From the NCBI GenBank assembly GCA_947499935.1, contig CANMQH010000009.1:62001-126000 (forward strand): 64,000 nt of DNA, written 5' to 3'. The translations under genes were made by a program, and so were the position numbers. Positions 46,391-54,528 of the stretch are shown here, piece by piece; the first letter of the stretch is position 1, and the number at the start of each line of letters is the position of its first letter. The stretch comes from an uncultured Algibacter sp. GTDB taxonomy: Bacteria > Bacteroidota > Bacteroidia > Flavobacteriales > Flavobacteriaceae. The notes beneath the pieces are model-generated. The model made no database searches and was not told the DNA's origin. It saw nothing but the letters and a program-made list of their open reading frames with translations.

Positions 46391-46504
46391 ATGACAGAAC
46401 TAAAAGAACAAGAGATTGGGCAGTTTGTCGTTCAAGATTTTAGAACAGTTGTTCTGTTTTCAGAATATGGTATCTATTTTTGCTATAAAAGGAACATAGT
46501 TTAA
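46391..46504 (+). pseudogene. N-terminal fragment of an ScdA/RIC-type iron-sulfur repair protein
   Basis: A 37-codon frame, MTELKEQEIGQFVVQDFRTV then VLFSEYGIYFCYKRNIV, matches the N-terminal domain of ScdA/YtfE (typically ...DFRTAAVFSKYGIDFCC...). The second Cys is replaced by Tyr and a stop cuts the protein before its di-iron domain. It follows the dead Rrf2 gene by 7 bp, matching an ancestral Rrf2-ric operon for NO stress. Confidence 0.75.
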
Positions 46505-46549
46505 AAATTAAAATGCCTTCAACCCTGAAAAAAGAATATCTTGCACATT

Positions 46550-47011
46550 ATGGGAATATTTGACTTTAGAGATCCAAGTAAAAGAAAGGTAAAGAGAGAC
46601 ACCATTATTGTAAAATGTGATATCAAAGAAATATACATTAATAATACGCTCATTAGTTTTCCGACAAACTATACTAATCTAAAAAACATATTAGGTGAAG
46701 CCACGCGTATTGAACCAATTAAGCAAACCAAAAACAAAGTATATCTATGGGATGATATCGGTATCTACTGCTCTACCAACAACCCAGAAAAAATGTTAAT
46801 GTTGTTATTAGTAGAGGATAATAGATATGGTCTAGGTCATCAACCTAAAACTAATTTTAAGGGCGATATTTTAATAGATGGAGAACCTATGAAGAACACC
46901 TTACAAAATGTGGATGTCGATAGACCCTACATGCTACGATCAATAATAAAAGAAAATAAACAAGTTGCTGTAGCACTCGGATGGAATCCTGACGTTAAAA
47001 AATCTAATTAA
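46550..47011 (+). CDS. Hypothetical protein, possibly DUF7738-like
   Basis: The best start is ATG at 46550 (MGIFDFRDPSKRKVKRD, 153 residues); a TTG 9 bp upstream also keeps the frame. It is soluble, without signal or cysteine motif, and has a beta-rich look with YLWDDIGIYCSTNN and KTNFKGDILIDGEPM. I am not certain of the family. A decayed second copy of its last 60 bp lies at 49208-49275, so the locus was once duplicated or split by the cassette in between. Confidence 0.65.
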   Translation: MGIFDFRDPSKRKVKRDTIIVKCDIKEIYINNTLISFPTNYTNLKNILGEATRIEPIKQTKNKVYLWDDIGIYCSTNNPEKMLMLLLVEDNRYGLGHQPKTNFKGDILIDGEPMKNTLQNVDVDRPYMLRSIIKENKQVAVALGWNPDVKKSN

Positions 47012-47159
47012 AAAAATGACATCTCATTGTGCACATGGCACCTACTAGCTGAAAAGTAAATGCATAAACATGTTATTTGTATTTCACTTACCTTATAACT
47101 AGGCTAACACTTAAAAAGAAAACAGCTTCTTCTTACTCCACAAAAAAATTATCAGAGTC

Positions 47160-47202
47160 TGATAAAAATCATATTTCATCCCAAAAACCTATCGTTAATT
47201 TA
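47160..47202 (+). promoter_or_regulatory. FNR/CRP-like site before the arsR cassette
   Basis: TGATAAAAATCA (47160-47171), with TTTA starting 33.5 bp from its centre (47199), matches the spacing of the other sites. The promoter overlaps an ArsR-type operator at 47190. Weaker than the nos and GNAT examples. Confidence 0.5.
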
Positions 47203-47207
47203 CGATA
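47190..47207. promoter_or_regulatory. ArsR-type operator 1
   Basis: TATCGTTAATTTACGATA is an inverted repeat (TATCGT/ACGATA) 7 bp before the arsR start and over its likely promoter. A sister site lies at 47536. Autorepression is inferred from the family. Confidence 0.65.
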
Positions 47208-47213
47208 AGAAAT

Positions 47214-47519
47214 ATGGAAAGAAATTTAGGGTATATAGAGTATAATGAAAATATCGAAGTTCTTGCGAAATTTGCAAAAGCTCTAGAACACCCAACACGT
47301 ATTGCAATTTTAAAGCATCTTGAAAACCAATCGTGTTGTTTCATAGGCGATTTAGTAGATGTTCTTCCATTAGCGCAATCTACATTTTATCAATAGCTTA
47401 AAGAATTAAAAAGCGTCGGTCTGATTCAAGTAGAATTAAAGCCACCTAAAATAAAATATTGTATAAATCAAGAAAACTGGAACATTGCAAAATCATTATT
47501 TCAACAATTTTTAAATTAA
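47214..47519 (+). pseudogene. ArsR-family metalloregulator interrupted by an in-frame TAG
   Basis: Codons 1-60 read a winged HTH (FAKALEHPTRIAILKHLENQ, FIGDLVDVLPLAQSTFYQ). A TAG at 47394-47396 then falls where the family has His in QHLKELK. The same frame continues LKELKSVGLIQVELKPPKIK and KYCINQENWNIAKSLFQQF to TAA at 47517. Without read-through the recognition helix lacks its partner helix and the protein is dead. Single-site damage in an otherwise conserved frame suggests a recent change. ENQSCCFIGD carries a Cys pair that could sense metal or arsenic. Confidence 0.8.
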
Positions 47520-47535
47520 TATTTTTTAGAAATCC

Positions 47536-47553
47536 TATCGCTTATTTGCGATA
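47536..47553. promoter_or_regulatory. ArsR-type operator 2
   Basis: TATCGCTTATTTGCGATA, an inverted repeat of the same pattern as 47190, lies between the arsR stop and the thioredoxin-like gene at 47570. This suggests a second repressed promoter. Confidence 0.65.
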
Positions 47554-47569
47554 AAAAAATACAAATATT

Positions 47570-47806
47570 ATGACCAAAGTGATTAAAATATTAGGAACAG
47601 GATGTTCAAAATGCAAATCAATGATAGATATTGTTACAGATGTAATTTTAGAAAACAATATTGATGCAACTGTTGAAAAAGTTGAAGATATAATGGAAAT
47701 AATGAAGTTAAACGTGATGACGACACCTGCATTGGTGATAAATGATGTCATTACAATAAAAGGAAGAGTACCTTCAAAAGATGAAGTGTTAGCGCTTTTA
47801 AACTAG
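47570..47806 (+). CDS. Small thioredoxin-fold protein (redox-active disulfide protein 2 type)
   Basis: The 78-residue protein begins MTKVIKILGTGCSKCKSMID with a CSKC site (Cys12, Cys15) and ends with the cis-Pro segment MTTPALVINDVITIKGRVPS. Proteins of this kind are regularly linked to ArsP-type permeases. Likely cytoplasmic thiol carrier for the cassette. It sits 14 bp before the OsmC-like gene. Confidence 0.88.
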   Translation: MTKVIKILGTGCSKCKSMIDIVTDVILENNIDATVEKVEDIMEIMKLNVMTTPALVINDVITIKGRVPSKDEVLALLN

Positions 47807-47820
47807 TTATTACAAATTCT

Positions 47821-48228
47821 ATGAAATATCAAATCAAGGCTTCATCTACTTCAAATCAGGATGCTATTATTCACATTAAGCAATCAAACATAGATTTTGG
47901 AACGACTTCAAAAACTTCTGAAACCTTACCTAATCCTGCGGAATTATTCTTGAGTTCTTTTTCTGCCTGTATGCTTAAAAATGTTGAACGTTTTTCTGGT
48001 ATGATGAAGTTTTCATATTCAAAAGCCACTGTTGAAGTCAATGCGATACGTCTTGAAAATCCACCGAGGATGGACAATATCATTTATAATTTGACAATTT
48101 ATAGCGACGATAACAAATTGAATACAAGTTTACTTAAAAAAAACATTGAGAAATTTGGCACTATCTACAATACCATAAAATTATCCTGTAACATTTCAGG
48201 CACTATTAACACGATTGAAGGTGTTTGA
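47821..48228 (+). CDS. OsmC-family protein
   Basis: The 135-residue OsmC/Ohr-type fold has one clear cysteine in LFLSSFSACMLKNVERF (about 41-57), the usual position of the first reactive Cys. The second shows as LSCNISGTI near residue 122. Such proteins reduce organic peroxides using thiols. It overlaps the permease gene by 14 bp and so belongs to the arsR cassette. Confidence 0.85.
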   Translation: MKYQIKASSTSNQDAIIHIKQSNIDFGTTSKTSETLPNPAELFLSSFSACMLKNVERFSGMMKFSYSKATVEVNAIRLENPPRMDNIIYNLTIYSDDNKLNTSLLKKNIEKFGTIYNTIKLSCNISGTINTIEGV

Positions 48229-49198
48229 TTGGATACAAAACATAGCGGACTGGTTTGTTTATGATGTTTTGAACTTAAATCAAGGGCAACACTTGGCAGA
48301 ATCCCTAAACTTCTTTATTTATGATACCACTAAGATTTTAATACTACTTTTTGTCGTTATCTTTTTTATGGGAATTGTCAATAGTTACTTTCCCGTAGAA
48401 AAGGTTAAAAATTATCTATCAAGAAATAAATTATACGGATTGGAATACCTAATGGCAAGTCTTTTTGGTGTAGTAACGCCTTTCTGTTCTTGTTCATCAG
48501 TTCCGCTATTTATAGGTTTCGTAAGAGGTGGTATTCCGTTAGGTGTAACCTTTTCATTTTTAATTACTTCACCTTTGGTCAATGAAATTGCAATTGGACT
48601 TTTTGTTGGCTTGTTCGGGATTAAAACCACCATTATTTATGTAATTAGTGGCGTTTTGTTAGGAACTGTTTCCGGTGTAATTCTTCAAAAATTAAAACTA
48701 GAATCCTATTTAACACCTTGGGCAAAAGAAATATTAGTTACAGCACAAAGGGAGCAAGATGCCTTTATTGATGGAAATCAAACTTTAAGACAGCGATTGC
48801 CTACAATTAGGAATGAAGTGCTTAAAATTCTTAAAGGTATTATTCCTTATGTATTAGTTGGAATCGCCATTGGTGGTTTAATGCACGGTTATATTCCTGA
48901 AGGCTTTTTTGAAAAATATATGGACAAAGACAATCTCTTTGCAGTTCCAATGGCTACCATTTTAGCTATTCCAATGTATTCTAACGCATCAGGCATACTT
49001 CCAGTAGTTCAGGTTATGGTCGCAAAAGGCATTCCTTTAGGTACTGCAATCGCATTTATGATAGGAGTTGTTGGTCTATCATTACCAGAAGCTATGCTTT
49101 TAAAGAAAGTAATGTCCTTAAAGCTAATTGCTATCTTTTTTAGTGTCGTTACGCTCTGCATTATTATCTCAGGATATTTGTTCAACATCTTATTATAA
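48215..49198 (+). CDS. ArsP/SO0444-type permease (DUF318)
   Basis: The 327-residue membrane protein has about eight to nine helices and the diagnostic VTPFCSCSSVPLFIGFVRGG and SFLITSPLVNEIAI, plus AIPMYSNASGILPVVQVMV in the second half. Starts with TTG at 48215 or GTG at 48221. Members export trivalent organoarsenicals or act as Cu/Zn efflux pumps. With an ArsR-type gene and a CSKC protein next to it, metal(loid) efflux is likely; the exact ion is not readable. Confidence 0.88.
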   Translation: MKVFDWIQNIADWFVYDVLNLNQGQHLAESLNFFIYDTTKILILLFVVIFFMGIVNSYFPVEKVKNYLSRNKLYGLEYLMASLFGVVTPFCSCSSVPLFIGFVRGGIPLGVTFSFLITSPLVNEIAIGLFVGLFGIKTTIIYVISGVLLGTVSGVILQKLKLESYLTPWAKEILVTAQREQDAFIDGNQTLRQRLPTIRNEVLKILKGIIPYVLVGIAIGGLMHGYIPEGFFEKYMDKDNLFAVPMATILAIPMYSNASGILPVVQVMVAKGIPLGTAIAFMIGVVGLSLPEAMLLKKVMSLKLIAIFFSVVTLCIIISGYLFNILL

Positions 49199-49207
49199 GT
49201 TACAAAT

Positions 49208-49275
49208 CAATAATTAATGGTTTAAAAAAACAAACAAGTTGCTATAGCTCTTGGATGAAATTCAAACGTTAAGTC
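49208..49275 (+). repeat. Decayed copy of the 3' end of the gene at 46550
   Basis: AACAAGTTGCTATAGCTC...TTGGATGAAATTC...ACGTTAA aligns with 46943-47003 over about 60 bp at roughly three bases in four. It flanks the arsR cassette on the right while the intact gene flanks it on the left. Confidence 0.65.
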
Positions 49276-49314
49276 ATCTGTATAAAAAAGATAAATATTC
49301 TTTTATACAGATGA
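49274..49314. terminator. 14-bp-stem hairpin before the porin gene
   Basis: TCATCTGTATAAAA pairs with TTTTATACAGATGA around a 13-nt loop. It follows the permease gene and runs into the FNR-like site at 49312. Likely terminator, possibly also part of the control region. Confidence 0.55.
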
Positions 49315-49354
49315 TAAAAGTCATTATTATTGATGATTAAATCATTAATCTTTG
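49312..49354 (+). promoter_or_regulatory. FNR/CRP-like site and promoter of the porin gene
   Basis: TGATAAAAGTCA (49312-49323) and TAATCTTTG (49346-49354). TTTG begins exactly 33.5 bp from the dyad centre. The start codon is at 49381. Confidence 0.7.
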
Positions 49355-49380
49355 TGCCTAGATATATAAATTAAATTATT

Positions 49381-50673
49381 ATGACTAGTCAAAGAATCTC
49401 AAGTTTACTTTATCTTTTACTCCTGTTAACATCGATTAACATCACCGCTCAAACGCTTGAAATAGATGCAGATTTAAGAGCTCGTTTTGAATATCGGCAC
49501 GGTTTTAATAACCTCTTTCCAGACAACATGGAACCAGCAGCTTTTGTAAATCAACGTACGCGTCTTAACATCAGCTATAAGGCAGATAAACTTCAACTAT
49601 TTGTAGCTCTACAAGATGTAAGTATATGGGGTGATACACGCCAAATACTTGCAATTGATGGAAATGATTCTTTTTCATTATTCCAAGCTTGGGGACAACT
49701 ACAATTAAATAAAAATTGGTCTACAAAACTAGGAAGACAAGTAATCTCTTATGACGACCAGCGGATTTTTGGAGGGTTAGACTGGGCAATGCAAGGACGT
49801 TTTCATGATGCCGCTATTGTAAAATATAAAAAAAATGACCTTATGCTCGATGTAGGAGGCGCATTTAGTCAACAGCAAGAGAGAAATGAAGGCAATGCTT
49901 TTACTATTCAGGGTTTTTTCACTTACAAATCTATGCAATATGCTTACCTAAAAAAATCTTGGGAGAAGAGCTCTGCAAGCTTCCTGTTTCTAAACACAGG
50001 TTTCCAGAACTTTACAGGAGTTGCTAATGATACTCCAGATGGCGTTTCTTATAGACAAACAGCAGGATCTTATTTTAAATTTCCAGTACAAAATATAAAT
50101 ATAGCTGGTAGCGCTTATTATCAATTTGGCGAAATAAATACCACTACAGATCTTGCTGCTTATCAAGTTTCTTTAGAAGGAACCTATAAAACTGACAAGG
50201 TGCTTTATGGATTAGGCTTTGAATTACTAAGTGGTACAGATCAAGCTGGAGATTCTAAAAACAAATCGTTCTTTCCTTTGTACGGAACAAACCATAAGTT
50301 TAATGGGTTTATGGATTACTTTTATGTAGGTAATCACGCCAATAACGTAGGTCTTAACGATGTTTATGCAAAAGCAGTAATTACAACTGGTGAGAAATCA
50401 AATCTGCTTATTAAAGGACATTACTTCTCTTCGAATGCTGACTTGATTGATAACTCCAATAAATATTTAGGTACAGAAATAGACTTAGTTTATACACAAC
50501 AACTAATGCCTTTTGTAAAAATGAATATAGGGTATTCTCATATGTTCGCTTCAGAAAGTATGAGTTTAGTAAAAGGCGGAAGACCCAGTGATAATACAAA
50601 TAACTGGGGTTGGGTACAGTTAGTTATTAATCCTAATCTTTTTAAAACTAATTTGAGTAAATCATCTAAATAA
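49381..50673 (+). CDS. Outer-membrane porin, alginate-export-like family
   Basis: The 430-residue protein has a signal peptide cleaved near NITAQT (residue 24). An extended beta-barrel follows, with DLRARFEYRHGF, NQRTRLNISYKADKL, KLGRQVISYDDQRIFGGLDW and a C-terminal aromatic strand. These are typical of PF13372-like porins. Being first in line with the nap genes and sharing the FNR-like control, a nitrate/nitrite channel is a plausible role rather than alginate export; this is inferred. Confidence 0.85.
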   Translation: MTSQRISSLLYLLLLLTSINITAQTLEIDADLRARFEYRHGFNNLFPDNMEPAAFVNQRTRLNISYKADKLQLFVALQDVSIWGDTRQILAIDGNDSFSLFQAWGQLQLNKNWSTKLGRQVISYDDQRIFGGLDWAMQGRFHDAAIVKYKKNDLMLDVGGAFSQQQERNEGNAFTIQGFFTYKSMQYAYLKKSWEKSSASFLFLNTGFQNFTGVANDTPDGVSYRQTAGSYFKFPVQNINIAGSAYYQFGEINTTTDLAAYQVSLEGTYKTDKVLYGLGFELLSGTDQAGDSKNKSFFPLYGTNHKFNGFMDYFYVGNHANNVGLNDVYAKAVITTGEKSNLLIKGHYFSSNADLIDNSNKYLGTEIDLVYTQQLMPFVKMNIGYSHMFASESMSLVKGGRPSDNTNNWGWVQLVINPNLFKTNLSKSSK

Positions 50674-50692
50674 TAACAATATCTCTAAAGTG

Positions 50693-50826
50693 CATGACAA
50701 AAATTGAAACACAAATGTTATATTATTAATTATTAGTAGTTTAATAATAGAGATATTCTAGACCTGTCAGGTTTTAATTTCATTAGGGTTTATTGAAAAT
50801 CAATTTAATTTTTGTCATGTACTAAA
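50693..50826. repeat. Duplicate of the CPBP gene 5' region
   Basis: It matches 17597-17752 closely (GAAACACAAATG, TTCTAGACCTGTCAGGTTTT, TTATTGAAAATCAATTTAA, TTTTGTCATGTACTAAA). It lacks the second half of the palindrome and about 9 further bases. No reading frame is kept. The 560-bp gap 50674-51233 holds this copy, a hairpin (50992) and the nap control site, and no gene. Confidence 0.8.
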
Positions 50827-50991
50827 CAATATCTCATAATATATATTTCAAGAACGCCTTTATAACTAACAGAAAAACTACTAATTCAAGGCTTCTGTTC
50901 GTAGGATTGTCAACATATTAGATGACATTTAAATACTATTAACAAAATTATTATTGAGTATTTAATTCTTTATCAGTATTTTAGGTAAATT

Positions 50992-51027
50992 ATTACACTG
51001 GAAAGTCAATATACTTTCCAGTGTAAT
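50992..51027. terminator. Perfect 15-bp inverted repeat
   Basis: ATTACACTGGAAAGT and its exact complement around CAATAT, about 210 bp before napD and 320 bp after the porin gene. It could end porin transcription or bind a regulator; no T-run follows. Confidence 0.5.
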
Positions 51028-51141
51028 ATTTATATCGAAAAAAAAATACCTACAACATTAAAACAACAATTTTTCATTACTTTTTTTATTTAAATCAATT
51101 ATTTCTGAGAAAAACATACTACTAAGTTTTTATATTTTCGA

Positions 51142-51184
51142 TGACTTTTATCATCTTTTAACAGCTAGAGTTTTAAGATTTTTA
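51142..51184 (+). promoter_or_regulatory. FNR/CRP-like site before napD
   Basis: TGACTTTTATCA (51142-51153) has the same half-sites as the nos and porin sites. TTTA begins at 51181, again 33.5 bp from the centre, but the TA part of the box is not conserved (GATTTTTA). Confidence 0.6.
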
Positions 51185-51233
51185 CTGAATAGTTAAATTC
51201 TAATCTAATATTTTTCATAAAACCAATTATATA

Positions 51234-51470
51234 ATGCCAATAAAAAGTTACTTAGCTCACGCTATTCAGGGAAAAAAGGAGGAATTAATGAATGCTTTGA
51301 TAGACTTAAATCAATGCGAAGTAGTTCCTGCAGAAAATCAAGATGTCTTGGCATTAGTAACTGATACGCCCAACGAAAAAGAAGAGGAAATCCTAAAAGA
51401 GAAAATTGAAGCCCTTAATAGTCTTAAATTATTGTCTTTAGTTTCTGGTTTTAATACACCTCAAAATTAA
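51234..51470 (+). CDS. napD: NapD, chaperone for NapA
   Basis: The 78-residue ferredoxin-like protein (MPIKSYLAHAIQGKKEELMN, ALVTDTPNEKEEEILKEKIE) has the size and position of NapD. It binds the Tat signal of NapA and holds export back until the molybdenum cofactor is inserted. It lies 7 bp before napA and heads the nap operon. Confidence 0.85.
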   Translation: MPIKSYLAHAIQGKKEELMNALIDLNQCEVVPAENQDVLALVTDTPNEKEEEILKEKIEALNSLKLLSLVSGFNTPQN

Positions 51471-51477
51471 TATATCT

Positions 51478-53805
51478 ATGTACAAATCTGTAACGAATAG
51501 AAGAAGTTTTATTAAGAAAATGGCAATATTATCCGCAATGACAGCTGCTGCATCTATGTTCCCAGGTATTTTGTTTGCAAGCGAACAAGAAGAAGGAATT
51601 CCTAAAGATGCAAATTTGGATTGGAAAAAAGGACCTTGTCGATTCTGTGGTGTAGGATGTGGTATTCTAGTAGGTACAGAAAACGGAAAAGCTGTGGCTG
51701 TTAAGGGAGATCCAAACTCTTCTGTAAATAAAGGACTATTGTGCGTAAAAGGATACCATCAGATTATGTGCATACAATCCAAAGATAGATTGATGCACGC
51801 TTTGGTAAAGAAAAATGGGCGTTACGTAAAAACACCTCTTAACGAAGCTTTAGATATTGTTGCCAATAAAATGAAGGATACCATAGCAAATCATGGAAAG
51901 GATTCTGTGGCTATGTATACCTCTGGACAATCCACCATTCCAGAAGGTTATGTAGCTTCAAAACTGATGAAAGGTGCGATAGGCACAAACAACCTTGATT
52001 GTAATGCTCGTCTTTGTATGGCTAGTGCAGTTACAGGCTTCTTAACCTCTTTTGGTGCGGATGAACCTATGGGTTGTTATGAAGATATAGATCACGCAGA
52101 TTACTTTATTACTTGGGGTAATAATATGGCCGAGATGCATCCCGTATTATTCTCAAGGATGTTAGAACAAAAATCTAGACGTAGAGCTAAAATTATAGAT
52201 TTTGCTACAAGAACAACACGCTCTAGTACAGCTTCGGATAGGTCTATTTTGTTTGAACCGCAAACAGACTTAGCAGTAGCAAATGCCATTTGTTATGAAA
52301 TTATAAAAAATGGATGGGTAAATAAATCATTTGTAGAGAAGCACTGTAGTTTTAATAAAGGACTTACCAATATTGGATATGGTTTAGAAGATAAATTTAA
52401 ATTTACTGATAAGCCCGAAAAAATAGATTTTAAAGCCTATAAAGAGTTTCTTAAAGATTATAGTCCAGAAAAAGTATCTAAATATTCTAAGGTATCAGTA
52501 AAAGATATTAAGTATTTAGCTGCTATTTATGGAGACCCTAATAAAAAAGTAGTTTCCTACTGGTGTATGGGAATGAACCAACATACACGCGGAACTTGGA
52601 TGAATAATCTAGTTTACAATATCCATTTACTTACAGGAAAAATTTCTCAACCAGGAAATGGTCCGTTTTCATTAACAGGGCAACCTTCTGCATGTGGTAC
52701 CGCTCGAGAAGTAGGAACCTTTACTCACAAACTACCGCACGGTGTTGTGATGAATAAAAAAGACAGAGAAATGGCTGCTAGAATTTGGAAAGTTCCTGTG
52801 GAAAGAATTCCATCTAAGCCTACATATCACGCTACAGAAATGTTTAGAGCAGTAGATCGAGGTGACATCAAATTTATATGGACTCAAGCTACAAACCCAT
52901 TAGTTTCATTACCAAAAACGGGGCGTTATCGCCCTGCAATGGAAAAAAAATCTTGCTTCGTTGTTGTTTCTGATGTATTTCCAACACCGACTTCAGATGT
53001 TGCAGATGTTATTCTTCCTGCAGCTTGGCATATAGAAAAAAGTGGTCTCTATGGCAATTCCGAACGTAGAACTCAGCATTGGGATAAAATGGTAGAGGCT
53101 CCAGGAGAAGCAACAGCAGATGCTTGGATGTTTATTGAAGTAGCTAAACGTATGGGCTATGGAGATTTGTTTCCTTACAGTAAAGAAAATCACGTGGAAG
53201 AAATCTATAATGAATACAGAAAATTTCACGAAGGTGTAAAACACGGTATGGCACCATTAGAAGTTCTTAAAAAAGAGTCTGGTGCTATTTGGCCTTACGT
53301 AAACGGTAAATCAACTCAATGGCGCTACAATGCCACTTATGATCCTGCTTGTTCTAATGGTGAAGATTTTCATTTTTATGGAAAACCTAATGGGAAAGCA
53401 GTAATATGGCAACGCCCTTTTGAAGAAGCTCCAGAAAAGCCAGACCAAGAATATCCGTTCTGGTTAAACACAGGCCGTGTAATAGAGCACTGGCATACAG
53501 GATCTATGACTAGAAGAATACCTGTATTGCATCAGGCTATGCCTAATGCTTATGTTGAGTTTCATCCAGATGATGCAAAAACATTGGGGATTAGAAATGG
53601 AGAAAATATAAAGGTAACTTCCAGAAGAGGTTCTTGTATTTTACCTGCATCTATAAATGAAAGAGGCTTACCTACTAAAGGGCAGGTATTTGTTCCTTTT
53701 TTCGATGAAAATATGCTCATAAATGATGTGACACTTGATGCTTTCTGCCCCATTTCTAAAGAACCAGACTATAAAAAATGTGCGGTTAAAGTTCAAAAAG
53801 TATAG
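51478..53805 (+). CDS. napA: Periplasmic nitrate reductase catalytic subunit
   Basis: The 775-residue Mo-bis-MGD enzyme reduces nitrate to nitrite in the periplasm. Tat signal NRRSFIKKM at 7-15. The [4Fe-4S] cysteines are 54, 57, 61 and 89 (CRFCGVGC and LLCVKG). The Mo ligand is Cys180 in CNARLCMASA. The C-terminal molybdopterin-dinucleotide domain ends in KKCAVKVQKV. Full length for the monomeric type. The SFD-type ending and NAR-Cys motif separate it from formate dehydrogenases. Confidence 0.95.
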   Translation: MYKSVTNRRSFIKKMAILSAMTAAASMFPGILFASEQEEGIPKDANLDWKKGPCRFCGVGCGILVGTENGKAVAVKGDPNSSVNKGLLCVKGYHQIMCIQSKDRLMHALVKKNGRYVKTPLNEALDIVANKMKDTIANHGKDSVAMYTSGQSTIPEGYVASKLMKGAIGTNNLDCNARLCMASAVTGFLTSFGADEPMGCYEDIDHADYFITWGNNMAEMHPVLFSRMLEQKSRRRAKIIDFATRTTRSSTASDRSILFEPQTDLAVANAICYEIIKNGWVNKSFVEKHCSFNKGLTNIGYGLEDKFKFTDKPEKIDFKAYKEFLKDYSPEKVSKYSKVSVKDIKYLAAIYGDPNKKVVSYWCMGMNQHTRGTWMNNLVYNIHLLTGKISQPGNGPFSLTGQPSACGTAREVGTFTHKLPHGVVMNKKDREMAARIWKVPVERIPSKPTYHATEMFRAVDRGDIKFIWTQATNPLVSLPKTGRYRPAMEKKSCFVVVSDVFPTPTSDVADVILPAAWHIEKSGLYGNSERRTQHWDKMVEAPGEATADAWMFIEVAKRMGYGDLFPYSKENHVEEIYNEYRKFHEGVKHGMAPLEVLKKESGAIWPYVNGKSTQWRYNATYDPACSNGEDFHFYGKPNGKAVIWQRPFEEAPEKPDQEYPFWLNTGRVIEHWHTGSMTRRIPVLHQAMPNAYVEFHPDDAKTLGIRNGENIKVTSRRGSCILPASINERGLPTKGQVFVPFFDENMLINDVTLDAFCPISKEPDYKKCAVKVQKV

Positions 53806-53808
53806 GCT

Positions 53809-54528
53809 ATGAAAAAGAGACTTGGAATCATATCATTTTTTGTAGTCATTTTTATAGCGTTTATCGTTGTTTGGAATTTTAGCTATCAACAAGGTTTAGA
53901 AGAAGCATATATGCCTATTATTGATACTCCCACTGGAAACTTCATCCCCTCAGAAAGTGGTATGTTTAAGAGATTTGATGACACAGGTCTGGACTATTCA
54001 AATATGCCTGTAGATGAGAATCACCAGCGTACACTTAATGATTATTATGACAATAGAGCCTATCCTGGCGCTCCGCCTAGTATTCCGCATCCTGTAGTAA
54101 AGGAACGAAGTTATGGTGGAAACACCTGTATACAGTGTCACCAAAACGGAGGGTTTGTTGAAAAATTTAATGCGTATGCACCTGTGACTCCTCACCCAGA
54201 AATGGTTAATTGTCGCCAATGTCACGTAACTAAAAACACCAATACTACTTTTAAAGAGTTCGCTTTTGCGAAAATAAAACCACCCAAAGTAGGAGAAGGC
54301 ATCAATAATGCAATGCCTGGAAGTCCACCTATGATACCTCATCAATTACAAATGAGAGAGCATTGTATTTCTTGTCACGCTGGACCAAGTGCGCCTAAAG
54401 AAATAAGAGTAAGTCATCCCGAAAGAATTAATTGTAGGCAATGCCACTTACCCAAGACCAATACCAACATAGAAAAAATAGATGTTAGTACTTTTTTAAG
54501 ACAATTTGATAGCCTAAATGAAAAATAG
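53809..54528 (+). CDS. NapB-like cytochrome c with four haem sites
   Basis: The 239-residue protein has an N-terminal hydrophobic anchor (5-25) and four CxxCH sites starting at Cys107, Cys135, Cys186 and Cys209. Known NapB has two. The halves repeat: APPSIPH...CIQCH...PHPEMVNCRQCH is followed by SPPMIPH...CISCH...SHPERINCRQCH, so the protein arose by internal duplication of a NapB unit. The PPMIPH segment is itself typical of NapB. It should take electrons to NapA. It lies 3 bp after napA and overlaps the next gene by 11 bp. Confidence 0.88.
   Translation: MKKRLGIISFFVVIFIAFIVVWNFSYQQGLEEAYMPIIDTPTGNFIPSESGMFKRFDDTGLDYSNMPVDENHQRTLNDYYDNRAYPGAPPSIPHPVVKERSYGGNTCIQCHQNGGFVEKFNAYAPVTPHPEMVNCRQCHVTKNTNTTFKEFAFAKIKPPKVGEGINNAMPGSPPMIPHQLQMREHCISCHAGPSAPKEIRVSHPERINCRQCHLPKTNTNIEKIDVSTFLRQFDSLNEK

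Noticed and set aside
46550-47011. Toxin-immunity protein
   Set aside because: No polymorphic toxin or secretion gene is nearby, and the family is uncertain.
47394-47396. TAG in arsR read as pyrrolysine or programmed read-through
   Set aside because: No pyl genes or read-through context; a point-damage pseudogene or base error is simpler.
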